Shown piece after piece: positions 55,001-64,000 of a stretch of DNA of 64,000 bases. The first letter of the stretch is position 1. Every line of letters begins with the position of its first letter. A model generated the notes under the pieces. The model did no database searches. It worked only from the letters and a program-made list of their open reading frames with translations, and was not told the DNA's origin. This DNA is from Anammoximicrobium sp964486845 (GTDB lineage Bacteria; Planctomycetota; Planctomycetia; Pirellulales; Pirellulaceae), in NCBI GenBank assembly GCA_964486845.1, contig CAZAQY010000005.1, positions 29,879 through 93,878 on the forward strand, given 5' to 3'. Position numbers and translations under genes: made by a program.

Positions 55001-58000
55001 ATGTCCACTCGCCGCATCCGCTCGCGTTTGGAATACGTCGCACAAAGCCGTTCCGAAAGCCGCTTGATGATTCGCCGGCAGAGGAACGCCCGGCGCCGCG
55101 CGTTGCTCCTGGAACCGTTGGAGCCGCGTCAACTGCTGACCTACGCTGCCGCGGTGTTGGCCGACAACCCCACCGGCTTCTGGCAGATGGATGAGATCGG
55201 CGGCGGCACGCTGATCGACTCGGCGCCCGGCGGCGGCGTCCAAAATGGGACGTACTACGGCAACCCGACCTTCGCTCAGCCGGCCGCCCACGCCACGGGC
55301 ACCGCCTCGGTGCGGTTCGATCCGACCGACACGGTCAACGACTATGCCACCGTCACGAACTTCCCGATCACCCAGAGCTTTACCATCGAGTGGTGGGCCA
55401 AGTCGGCCGCGCCGACCTGGAACGAGTCCGGCTGGTTCGCGACGGAGCGCGCCGCCAACGGCTTCATCATGCATCCCAATGAAGGCGCGACCACTTGGTC
55501 GGCCCACGTGCTGGACGGGTCCGGCGGCTACCACCACATCGGCACCCACGATCCCGGCGCGGCGATCACCGGTTGGCATCATTACGCGCTGACCTACAAC
55601 GCCGCCACGGACCTGGGGGTGATGCACTTCGACGGGAAGCCGGTCGTGACGAACCGGGCTTACGCCACGAGCCGCGCGGCGACCGCGACGGTCACCGTGG
55701 AGATCGGGCGCGACGACGCGGCTGATCGCTTTGGCAACGGCTGGCTGGACGACATGGCGATCTACCCCGCGGCGCTGACCACCGAGCAGATCTCCAATCA
55801 CTTTGCCGCGGCGCAGGGGTTCGCCAACACGCTGTACTCGATGGCGGTGTTGGCCGACGAACCGGTGGCGTTGTGGCGGATGGACGAGCCGGCGGGCAGC
55901 ACCACGTTGATCGACTCGGCGCCGCTGGCCGGGGCCCAACTGGGCACGTACTACGGCGATCCCACGTTCGGCGAATCCGGCGCGGTGCCGGGCGCGAGCA
56001 CTTCCGTGCGGTTCGATCCGGCGACGGGCGCCAGCGACTACGCGACGGCCCCGAACGTGCCGATGGCCAAGAGTTTTTCCATCGAGTTCTGGGTCAAGTC
56101 CGCGACGGCCACCTGGAACAGCTCCGGCTGGTTCGCAGCCGGCCGGGCGAACAACGGCTTCATCCTGCATCCCAACGGCGGCGCGACGAGTTGGAGCGCG
56201 TACGTGATCGACGGGGGCGGCGGCTACCGTCCCATCGGCACGCACGATCCCGGCGCGGCCATCACGGATTGGCACCATTACGCGATGGCGTACGATGCGA
56301 CGACCGATGTCGGCCGGATGTATTTCGACGGAGTGCCGGTGGTGACCAACAACGCGCTCAACGCCACCAACCGCGCGGCGAACTCGACGGTCACCGTGGA
56401 AATCGGCCGGGACGACATGGCCGGCCGTTTTGGCAACGGTTGGCTGGACGAGATGGCCCTCTACAACAAGGCCCTCACGCCGCAGCAGGTCGCGTACCAT
56501 GTCGCGGCGGCTTCGGCCACGCCGGTGATCTGGGACGGCGACGCGGGCGACTGGCAATGGAGCAACCCCGTCAACTGGCTCGGCGACGCGAACATCCCCG
56601 ATGCCACGAACGAAGTAGCCGTCTTCCAGAACGTGAATTCCGGCGCGGTGGACCTGGGCGGCGCGACCTACACCATCGCCGCCGTGGCCTTCGATAACTC
56701 CACCGGCTCGTACACCCTGCAGAACGGCACGCTGGCACTGGGCGGGATCGTCCAGTCGGACGTCGCCAGCAACACGATTTCCGCCGGCCTCATCGCCAGC
56801 AACGCTGCGATCAGCGTCGTCCAACCGAACGGCACGTTGAACTTGACTGGCCCGATCACGATCGCTGCCGGCGACCTAAACTTTGGTGGCAGTGGCAAGG
56901 CAAACATCACCGGCACCATCAACTCGTCGCCGTACGCGACGGTCGTGCTGAGTGACTCGCCCATCAACTACTGGCGTCTGAACGACGCCAGCGGGACCAC
57001 GGCCATTGACGCCACCGGCCACAACAACGGCGCGTATTCGGCATCCGGCTTAACCTACGGCCTGGCGGGCCCACTGGTCGCCGACGCCAGCAGCAGAGCG
57101 GTGGATTTCGCCGGCGGGACCATGCAGGCGGCCCTCTACGCCGGCGGCGTCCAAAGCCGGTTCAGCGTCGAGTTCTGGATCAATCCGGATACGCTCACGA
57201 ACTACAACCAAGGCGTCGGGCAGGGCTGGAACTATTGGTCGTTTCACACAACGGCTACTGGGGCAGTCTACACGGGGAACAACTGCTGCGGTACGAGCAA
57301 CCGATTTGAGCCGTCCCTGATTCCGGCCAACACGTTGCAGGTGGGCCAGTGGCACCACTTCGTGTACACCTTCGACAACACGCTGATCACCGACAATGCC
57401 CGCTTCTACAAGAACGGCAGCTTGGTCGCCACGACGATGTTGACGACGGGCGCGAACTTGTTCAGTCAGATGAATTTGTTCAATACCGTCGACGGCCGGA
57501 TGAGTGAAGTGGCGGTCTACAGTACGGCGCTCGGCGCCGACCGCATTCAGGCGCACTATGACGCAGCCGCGGGCGGCAACGACGTCGTCAAGCTCGGCGC
57601 CGGCACGCTGACGCTCAGCGGCAACAACGCCCACGTAGGCGAGACGCGGGTCCTGGAAGGGACACTGATCGCGGCGGCGTCCCACGCCCTGGGCACGACG
57701 ACCTCCGGCACCACGGTCGCCGCCGGGGCCACGCTCGCGCTGCAGGGCGGCATTACGCTGCCGGCCGGTGAGTCGCTGACGCTGGGCAACCTGGCCTTCG
57801 GGACCGCGGCGGCGCTCCGCAACATCAGCGGCATCAACCACGTGGCCGGACCGATTCGCTTGGGCGGGACCAGCGCCGTGCTGCAGTCCGACGCGGGACA
57901 ATTGATCCTCGACGGCGACGTGGACATGGTCGGGTCGCAGCTTACCGTCGCCGGGTCGGGAGATACCGTGGTCAACGGCGATCTGGCCGGCACCCTGCCC

Positions 58001-61000
58001 GTCGGCCGGTTCATCCGCGTGCGGAACAACGGGCTGAACCAACTGCACATCGGCGAGATCGAGGCCTTCGGGGCCGGTGTGACGCCCGACAACAGCGCCG
58101 GTTTGAGCGCGAACGACCTCACCGGCACCACGTACGAATCGCACTACGGTTCGGTTCAGCACGGGGCCACGTCGGCGCTGGTCGACAATGTGATAAACAC
58201 CGGAGCCGAGACGTTCACCTTGCTCGCGGGCGCCGGCAACGAAATGGTGATCGACCTGAACGCGATCACCCAGGTCGACCGCATCCGCGTATGGCAGCGG
58301 GGCGACTGCTGCGCGGATCGCTTGCAGAACTTCACAGTCTCCCTGCTGGCCGACAACGGCTCCGGCATGCCGGGCGCGACCGTGTGGCAGGCGAACTATC
58401 CGGGGCAGGTCCCCTCCTACTCGCGGGCCGACTTCGACTTCACCCGGGCCACCGCGCAGACCTTGACCAAGACAGGCACGGGCACGCTGACTCTGAACGG
58501 GAACAACTCGTATCTGGGCCAGACACGGATCGACCAAGGCACGCTGATCGCCGGGCACAACAATGCGCTGGGCGACGCCGGCGGACTTGGCACCACGGTG
58601 GCGGGCGGCACAACCTTGGCCCTGACGGGCGGGATCACGCTGCCCGCCGCGGAATCCTTCACGTTCGGCGACGTGCTGGCGGCTGCTCCCGCCAAGCTCC
58701 AGAACCTCGGCGGAGACAACCACGTCGCCGGATCGAGCCGGCTGGCCGGCACCGGGGCCACTTTCCAGTCCGACGCCGGCAACTTGTCCGTCGACGGCGA
58801 TGTCGACATGTCGCAAGCTCCGCTGGCGGTGGACGGGGCTGCCGGCACCGTCATCACGGGCGATTTGCTGGGCGTCTTGCCCTTGGGGCGGTTCATCCGC
58901 GTGCGGAACAACGCGGCCACGGCGCTGCACATCGGCGAGATCGAAGCGTTTGGCGCGGGCGTCACGCCGGACAACAGTACAGGGCTGAGCACGAATGAGA
59001 TTGCGGGCGCGACGTTCGAATCCTATGTCGGCTCGATCGCCCACGGCGCCGGCGATGCGCTGGTCAATAACGCCATCGATGGCGGTGCCGCCACGTTTAC
59101 GCTGAACAACAGCGCCAGCAACGAGATGGTCATCGATCTGAATGCGACCACGCGGGTGGACCGCATCCGTGTCTGGCAGCGGAGCGATTGCTGCTGGGAG
59201 CGCCTGCAGAACATCACCGTCTCGCTCTTGGCCGACGACGGTTCCGGCCTGCCTGGCGCCGTGGTGTGGAACGGGGTCTACCCCGCGCAAGTGCCCAACG
59301 CCTCCAAAGCGGACATGTGGCTCGTGCCGGCCCTGACCAAGACCGGGACAGGAACACTCACGCTGAGCGGCAACAACTCCTATGCTGGCCGGACCCTCCT
59401 CAATCAGGGCACCTTGGTGGCGGCGAGCAACACGGCGCTGGGGGACGCCGCCGAAGGCACGACGGTGGCCGCCGGGGCCACGCTCGGCTTGCAGAACAAC
59501 ATCACCCTGCCGGCCGGCGAAGTAATCAGCGCCGGCGACCTGAGCGCGGCGACTGCGGCCACGATTCAAAACGTGAGCGGCGACAATCATGTCGCCGGCA
59601 CGGTCCAGGCCTTCGGCAAGACAACGCTCTTGGCCACCGCCGACAACCTGTTCCTCGACGGCGCGGTCCGCGTGTCGCAAGCCGAGTTGACCATCGACGG
59701 TCCGGCCAGCACGACCATCAACGGGAACATCAGTCCCCTGGCCGCAGCCGCGGCCCGTTTCGTGCGCGTCGCGGCGAATTCTACGGGAGCCAGCCGCGAA
59801 TTGCACATCGGCGAGATCGAAGCGTTCCAGGCGGGAGTGACGCCGGACCAGACAGCCACCCTGAGCACCAACGAAATCACCGGCGAGAGTTTCGAGGCCG
59901 AGACAGGCTCGGGCGGTCATGGCGCGAGCAGCGCGCCGTACAACGACGTCCTGGACAGCGGGGCCAACACCTGGGATCGGATCGGCACCTCGCCGACTCC
60001 GTCGTACACGCTCGACCTGGGTGCAACTTACGAGTTGGGCGAACTGCGCGTGTGGCAGCGGCTCGACTGCTGCTATGACCGGCTGTCGAATTTCACCGTC
60101 TCGCTGCTGGCGGACAACGGCCTGGGACTGCCCGGCCACGCGGTGCGCCTGCTACCTTATCCCGGCCAGGCTCCGGCCAGCTTGTTCGCCCAATTCTCGT
60201 TGCCGTCCCCGGACACCTCGACGCTGACCAAGACCGGCACCGGCACCCTGACGCTGGCGGGGAACAATTCCTTTCAAGGGCAGACGTCGGTCGATCAAGG
60301 CACGTTGGTGGCCGGCAGCAACACGGCCCTTGGAGCCGCCTCTGCAGGGACGAGCGTGGCCGCGGGCGCCACGTTGGGGCTGCAGGACATCAGCGGCCCG
60401 GTGACGATCAGCGGCGAGGCGATCACGCTGGACGGCACCGGCGCGGCGGGGCACCTCGGAGCGCTGGTCAACCTGCGGGGCAATAACACCATCGCGGCTG
60501 ACAGCAGCGTTGTTGCCGCCGGCGACAGCCTGGGCGAGATCCGCGTGGCGTCCGTCGATGACCCCGGCACCGCCTTCGTCGACACGCTGGCCATCGACGC
60601 CGACGTCGATCTGCGGATGTCCAAGTTGAGCGTGGATGGTGACGGCAACACCGTGATCCATGGCGCCATCGGCGGGTTCGGAACGGCCGCCTATCCAAGC
60701 CATGCGGACTTGATCCTGGGCAGTGACGTGTTCGGCCTGAGTTCGCTCGACCCGCTGGCATTCTGGCAGTTCAACGAGGGTTCTGGAGCGTCGGCCGCCG
60801 ATTCCTCCGGAAACGTCAATACGGGCTCCCTCACGGGCGCCGCCGGCTTTGGCGCAGGCCGCACGGCAACTGCGGGCGATTTCTCTCTGGACGTCACGTC
60901 CGGCGGATCGGTGAACGTCGCCAGCGCCGCTGCGGGGGCGTTCAATTCGGTCGGGACCGATAACGCCGTCACCCTGTCGCTGTGGGTCTTCGGCGATCCG

Positions 61001-63985
61001 GCTCAGCAACCGCGGGCCAACGTCACGTTTCAAGCCATGAACGGCACCAACCGTGTCGCCTTCACGCACCTGCCCTGGAGTGACCGCCGGGTGTATTGGG
61101 ACTCGGGCTACGGGCCGTGCTGCGGCGGCAACATGCGCCTCAGCTATCTCACGACCAATGACAACCAGTTCGAAGGGCAGTGGAACAACTGGGTCTTCGT
61201 CAAGAACGGCGGCACGGACTTCAGCGGGATCTACCTGAATGGCACGCTGCTGACGTCCACCACGGGTTCCACGATGGACCTGGGGCCGATCAACAACATG
61301 GTGATCGCCTCGGACTATCGCGGCCGCATCGATGATCTCGCGTTTTTCAGCAGCGCGTTGAGCGGATCGACGATATCCGATCTGTACAGCGCCGCCCTGG
61401 GGACCTTTGCCCTGCCGTCCGACAACAGCTTGATCAAGTTGGGCGCCGGCACACTGACCCTGACCGCTGCCAATACGTACATCGGGGATACGACGGTCCA
61501 GGCCGGCACGCTGCTGGTGAACAATGTTTCGGGATCGGGAACGGGATGGGGGGACGTCGAGGTGAGCAGTCCCGGCACCTTGGGCGGCACGGGCACGATC
61601 GCCGGCAACGTTTCGGGCGACGGCGCCGTCGCGCCCGGCCTGAGTCCCGGCATTCTTACGATCAACGGCGACTTCGCGCCAACCGGGACGGTGCAGATCG
61701 AAGTACACAGTCCCTACGACGCGGCCGGCACGGACTTTGACCAGGTGGTGGTCAGCGGCAGCGTGGACGTCACCGACGCCACGCTGGCGCTCCTCGGCGG
61801 CGCCACGCCGCCGACCGCGGGCAAGGTAGTGAAGATCATCAGCAAGACCAGCGCGGGGGCCACGACCGGCCCGTCCTCCGGCCTGACGGACGGCCAGACC
61901 GTCACCATCGGCAGTTCGACGTTCCACATCTTCCACAACGGCGGCGACGGCAACGACGTGGTGCTGGTCTCGGCCAACGGCACGCCCGGCACCCTGTACG
62001 TCAACGACCAGTGGACCTCCCCGGCGATGGTCGACGGCGACGCGGAGTTGGCCGGCTACCAGACGGCTTACGTGGGGATCGACGCCTTCGCCTCGATCGC
62101 CGGTGCTTTGGCCGCGTATCCCGCGTACAGCGGCCCGATCGTGGTGAACGGCGGCACGTACGCGTCGGCACCGCTGGACGGCGGCGGCGCGGTCACGCTG
62201 CGGCTGGTGCAAGACCTCGCGGCAGGTGAGACGGACGTGACCATCCAAGACCTGAGCGGCGCTGCGAACGACGCGATTGTGACCCGCTATCACAACGCGG
62301 CCGACGCCAACGTGACCATCGGGCAAGGCGCCTTCGCCGGCGTCATTTCCGGCACAGGCGGTCTGACAAAAGTCACCGGCGGGAATACGCTTACGCTCTC
62401 CGGGCCGAACACCTACCAGGGTCCGACCTCGGTCCAGGCCGGCGTGCTCCGCGTTTCTCACGACACGGCGCTGGGAAGCACGGACGCGGGCACCACCGTA
62501 GCCAACAATGCCCGACTTGAGTTGGCTGGCGGGATCACGGTCTCCGGCGAGAGCTTGACGATCAGCGGCAGCGGGGGGAACAACATCGGGGCCCTGCAGA
62601 GCCAGAGCGGGGCCAATACGTGGGCAGGCGACATCCTGCTGGCCGCCGACGGCACCCGTGTCGGCGCCAACGGGGCCGGCCAGACGCTCACGGTGTCCGG
62701 CGTCATCGACGACGGGCCCAGCACCTTCACGTTCGCCGTCCGCAATGCCGACGGTGGCGGCGCCACGGTGCTCAGCGGCGCCAATACCTACGGCGGCAAC
62801 ACCGACGTGGTGGTGGGCCTGGTGAAACTGGACGGGGGCGACGACCGCCTGCCCACGGGCAGCGTCTTGCGAATCGGCAACACGAGCAATGTGGCCTCGG
62901 CCACTTTCGATCTGAACGGCCTGAACCAGACGGTTTCGGGGTTGGTGTCCCTGGGCACTTCGATGGTCATGACGGTCACGAATAGTTCCACCACGGCCTC
63001 GACGCTCACCGTGAACAACGCTGCCGCTTCGACGTACGCGGGCGTGGTAAGCGGCAACCTCGCGCTCACCAAATCCGCCGCCGGTACGCTGGCGCTGTCC
63101 GGCACGAACGCCAACAGCCATACCGGCCTCACCACCGTCTCCGGCGGTGTGCTCGCGCTGAACAAGACGGCCGCCGTCGATGCCGTGGGCGGAAATCTGG
63201 CGGTCTCCGGCGGCACGCTCCAGTGGAGCCAGAACCACCAGGTGCCCGACACCAACACGATCACCCAGTCCGGCGGCACCGTGAACTTCAACGGCAAGGC
63301 AGAAAGGATCGCGACGTTTACCAAGTCGAGTGGCGATACCAACACCGGCGGTGCGGGGCAGACGATCACCATCAGCGGCACGACCACCGTCTCCGGCGGC
63401 GCAGTGTTCAACATCAACAGCCCATCGACGTGGGCCACCAACGCCCTGACGCACACCGGCGGTGCCCTGACGGTCGGCGGTGGCGGCGGGGTGCTGGACA
63501 TCGGCGCCGGCGGCCTGAGCATGGCCGGGACCACGATCAACTTGAATGCCGGCACGTCCGGTGCCACGCTGCGGCTCGGCGGCAATGTGACCGCCAACGC
63601 GTCGGGCACGACCGCCAATATCGCCTTTGCCGGCGGGACGCCGAACAACGCCCGCGTCGACCTCTTGGGCGGGACGCGCGCCTTTACCGTAGCCAACGGC
63701 GGGGCGGACCCGGACCTGGCCGTCAGCGCCACCATCGCCAACGGCGGACTGATCAAGTCCGGCTCCGGACGCATGATGTTCAACGGAGCCAACACCTACG
63801 ACGGGACCACCGCAGTGAGTGCCGGGCAACTGAACGTCCGGCACGCCCAGGCGCTGGGTTCGACCGCCGGCGAAACTACCGTGGCCGACGGCGCCCAGCT
63901 CGAATTACAGGGCGGTATCACCGTCAGCGGCGAGACGGTCACGATCAATTGCACTTTAGGAGAAATGTTCCAGTCAAGAAACTGA
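55001..63985 (+). CDS. Giant secreted LamG/discoidin-like repeat protein, probably interrupted
   Basis: Encodes 2994 visible aa. GGAGG before the ATG at 55001 supports the start. The N-terminus has LEPLEPRQLLT near 38-48. Four LamG/concanavalin-like domains are seen, at about 50-270, 280-500, 645-860 and near 1910-2130. Between the third and fourth, a module of about 290 residues repeats three times: a passenger-type repeat (TKTGTGTLTLSGNNSY) followed by a discoidin-like domain (GRFIRVRNN, LHIGEIEAFGAGVTPDN, VDRIRVWQRGDCC). The rest is passenger-type repeats. Around codon 2980 the repeat pattern stops and 14 unrelated residues lead to a stop, so the natural C-terminus is probably missing. Likely an adhesive or glycan-binding surface protein. 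Confidence 0.85.
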   Translation: MSTRRIRSRLEYVAQSRSESRLMIRRQRNARRRALLLEPLEPRQLLTYAAAVLADNPTGFWQMDEIGGGTLIDSAPGGGVQNGTYYGNPTFAQPAAHATGTASVRFDPTDTVNDYATVTNFPITQSFTIEWWAKSAAPTWNESGWFATERAANGFIMHPNEGATTWSAHVLDGSGGYHHIGTHDPGAAITGWHHYALTYNAATDLGVMHFDGKPVVTNRAYATSRAATATVTVEIGRDDAADRFGNGWLDDMAIYPAALTTEQISNHFAAAQGFANTLYSMAVLADEPVALWRMDEPAGSTTLIDSAPLAGAQLGTYYGDPTFGESGAVPGASTSVRFDPATGASDYATAPNVPMAKSFSIEFWVKSATATWNSSGWFAAGRANNGFILHPNGGATSWSAYVIDGGGGYRPIGTHDPGAAITDWHHYAMAYDATTDVGRMYFDGVPVVTNNALNATNRAANSTVTVEIGRDDMAGRFGNGWLDEMALYNKALTPQQVAYHVAAASATPVIWDGDAGDWQWSNPVNWLGDANIPDATNEVAVFQNVNSGAVDLGGATYTIAAVAFDNSTGSYTLQNGTLALGGIVQSDVASNTISAGLIASNAAISVVQPNGTLNLTGPITIAAGDLNFGGSGKANITGTINSSPYATVVLSDSPINYWRLNDASGTTAIDATGHNNGAYSASGLTYGLAGPLVADASSRAVDFAGGTMQAALYAGGVQSRFSVEFWINPDTLTNYNQGVGQGWNYWSFHTTATGAVYTGNNCCGTSNRFEPSLIPANTLQVGQWHHFVYTFDNTLITDNARFYKNGSLVATTMLTTGANLFSQMNLFNTVDGRMSEVAVYSTALGADRIQAHYDAAAGGNDVVKLGAGTLTLSGNNAHVGETRVLEGTLIAAASHALGTTTSGTTVAAGATLALQGGITLPAGESLTLGNLAFGTAAALRNISGINHVAGPIRLGGTSAVLQSDAGQLILDGDVDMVGSQLTVAGSGDTVVNGDLAGTLPVGRFIRVRNNGLNQLHIGEIEAFGAGVTPDNSAGLSANDLTGTTYESHYGSVQHGATSALVDNVINTGAETFTLLAGAGNEMVIDLNAITQVDRIRVWQRGDCCADRLQNFTVSLLADNGSGMPGATVWQANYPGQVPSYSRADFDFTRATAQTLTKTGTGTLTLNGNNSYLGQTRIDQGTLIAGHNNALGDAGGLGTTVAGGTTLALTGGITLPAAESFTFGDVLAAAPAKLQNLGGDNHVAGSSRLAGTGATFQSDAGNLSVDGDVDMSQAPLAVDGAAGTVITGDLLGVLPLGRFIRVRNNAATALHIGEIEAFGAGVTPDNSTGLSTNEIAGATFESYVGSIAHGAGDALVNNAIDGGAATFTLNNSASNEMVIDLNATTRVDRIRVWQRSDCCWERLQNITVSLLADDGSGLPGAVVWNGVYPAQVPNASKADMWLVPALTKTGTGTLTLSGNNSYAGRTLLNQGTLVAASNTALGDAAEGTTVAAGATLGLQNNITLPAGEVISAGDLSAATAATIQNVSGDNHVAGTVQAFGKTTLLATADNLFLDGAVRVSQAELTIDGPASTTINGNISPLAAAAARFVRVAANSTGASRELHIGEIEAFQAGVTPDQTATLSTNEITGESFEAETGSGGHGASSAPYNDVLDSGANTWDRIGTSPTPSYTLDLGATYELGELRVWQRLDCCYDRLSNFTVSLLADNGLGLPGHAVRLLPYPGQAPASLFAQFSLPSPDTSTLTKTGTGTLTLAGNNSFQGQTSVDQGTLVAGSNTALGAASAGTSVAAGATLGLQDISGPVTISGEAITLDGTGAAGHLGALVNLRGNNTIAADSSVVAAGDSLGEIRVASVDDPGTAFVDTLAIDADVDLRMSKLSVDGDGNTVIHGAIGGFGTAAYPSHADLILGSDVFGLSSLDPLAFWQFNEGSGASAADSSGNVNTGSLTGAAGFGAGRTATAGDFSLDVTSGGSVNVASAAAGAFNSVGTDNAVTLSLWVFGDPAQQPRANVTFQAMNGTNRVAFTHLPWSDRRVYWDSGYGPCCGGNMRLSYLTTNDNQFEGQWNNWVFVKNGGTDFSGIYLNGTLLTSTTGSTMDLGPINNMVIASDYRGRIDDLAFFSSALSGSTISDLYSAALGTFALPSDNSLIKLGAGTLTLTAANTYIGDTTVQAGTLLVNNVSGSGTGWGDVEVSSPGTLGGTGTIAGNVSGDGAVAPGLSPGILTINGDFAPTGTVQIEVHSPYDAAGTDFDQVVVSGSVDVTDATLALLGGATPPTAGKVVKIISKTSAGATTGPSSGLTDGQTVTIGSSTFHIFHNGGDGNDVVLVSANGTPGTLYVNDQWTSPAMVDGDAELAGYQTAYVGIDAFASIAGALAAYPAYSGPIVVNGGTYASAPLDGGGAVTLRLVQDLAAGETDVTIQDLSGAANDAIVTRYHNAADANVTIGQGAFAGVISGTGGLTKVTGGNTLTLSGPNTYQGPTSVQAGVLRVSHDTALGSTDAGTTVANNARLELAGGITVSGESLTISGSGGNNIGALQSQSGANTWAGDILLAADGTRVGANGAGQTLTVSGVIDDGPSTFTFAVRNADGGGATVLSGANTYGGNTDVVVGLVKLDGGDDRLPTGSVLRIGNTSNVASATFDLNGLNQTVSGLVSLGTSMVMTVTNSSTTASTLTVNNAAASTYAGVVSGNLALTKSAAGTLALSGTNANSHTGLTTVSGGVLALNKTAAVDAVGGNLAVSGGTLQWSQNHQVPDTNTITQSGGTVNFNGKAERIATFTKSSGDTNTGGAGQTITISGTTTVSGGAVFNINSPSTWATNALTHTGGALTVGGGGGVLDIGAGGLSMAGTTINLNAGTSGATLRLGGNVTANASGTTANIAFAGGTPNNARVDLLGGTRAFTVANGGADPDLAVSATIANGGLIKSGSGRMMFNGANTYDGTTAVSAGQLNVRHAQALGSTAGETTVADGAQLELQGGITVSGETVTINCTLGEMFQSRN

Positions 63986-64000
63986 TCTTGACCGAAAACC
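63946..64000. mobile_element. Possible insertion boundary in the second giant gene
   Basis: Up to about 63945 the sequence follows the protein's GITVSGE repeat pattern at high GC. The final 50 bases are about 42 percent GC and start TTGCACTTTAGGAG, unlike anything else in the gene. This may be the end of an inserted element or another junction; the window is too short to identify it. Confidence 0.3.

Noticed and set aside
59000..59030. tRNA T-loop-like TTCGAATCC
   Set aside because: It lies inside the coding repeat of the giant gene and no cloverleaf surrounds it; no tRNA was found anywhere in the window.
57050..63844. Two very long minus-strand frames (1029 and 1230 codons)
   Set aside because: Both are antisense to the second giant gene and mirror its internal repeats; no start site or domain supports them.

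Overview
The window is about 64 kb of GC-rich bacterial DNA, densely coded on both strands. It almost certainly comes from a member of the Planctomycetota. The reasons are: two giant secreted proteins begin with the planctomycete surface-protein signature (FEPLEDRRLLA and LEPLEPRQLLT); two Tat-exported Gfo/Idh/MocA oxidoreductases are present; there is a leucine-rich-repeat lipoprotein, a zinc-ribbon ExbB protein and a BRCT-MerR-TPR protein; signal peptidase I is greatly enlarged; and several short dispersed repeats of planctomycete type occur between and inside genes. A Pirellulales-like lineage is my guess and the sequence alone does not prove it. No rRNA, tRNA, CRISPR array or complete mobile element was seen.

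Layout. 1-6.3 kb: an AGE-type epimerase (cut by the window edge) coupled to an LRR lipoprotein on the minus strand, then a plus-strand SDR reductase, class II aldolase, methionyl-tRNA formyltransferase, DinB-fold protein and Uma2 nuclease-fold protein. 6.5-16.7 kb: aconitase, a 1663-residue GH2-like exported protein, a Tat-exported oxidoreductase and a glycine-zipper protein. 16.9-20.3 kb: an ExbB-like channel protein with two membrane-anchored coiled-coil partners. 20.3-27.6 kb: a membrane-anchored EEP-fold protein, a frameshifted gene remnant, a second Tat-exported oxidoreductase, glycerate 2-kinase, and an MBOAT/SGNH acetylation pair. 27.5-31.4 kb: a B12-binding radical SAM protein and a histidine kinase/response regulator pair.

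31.8-39.9 kb is the most interesting region: six co-directional genes for a cytoplasmic NAD(P)-linked [NiFe] hydrogenase. They encode a NuoE-like subunit, an HndB-like [2Fe-2S] protein, a NuoF subunit fused to a GltD/NfnB-like NAD(P)H module (1053 aa), a NuoG-like iron-sulfur subunit, and the small (HoxY) and large (HoxH) hydrogenase subunits. The fusion suggests one complex able to connect H2, an NAD(H) site, a second NAD(P)H site and perhaps a low-potential carrier. No maturation genes lie in the window.

40-48 kb: a sodium:solute symporter, a membrane-anchored coiled-coil/von Willebrand A protein, lepB-lptB on the minus strand, and the BRCT-MerR-TPR protein. 48-64 kb: two giant secreted proteins with related leaders and N-termini. 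The first (2054 aa) is built from autotransporter-like repeats, carbohydrate-binding-like modules and a C-terminal HExxHxxGxxH metzincin site. The second (2994 aa visible) combines LamG-like domains, discoidin-like modules and repeats, and its pattern breaks off abruptly about 55 bp before the window end, possibly at an insertion. Short repeats (TGACCAN heptamers, ATCACGCGGAGCGTGAT, GGCACGCTCCGCGTGCC, CCCGAAGCGCCAGCGAGG) are scattered between operon genes and, in two cases, translated in frame.
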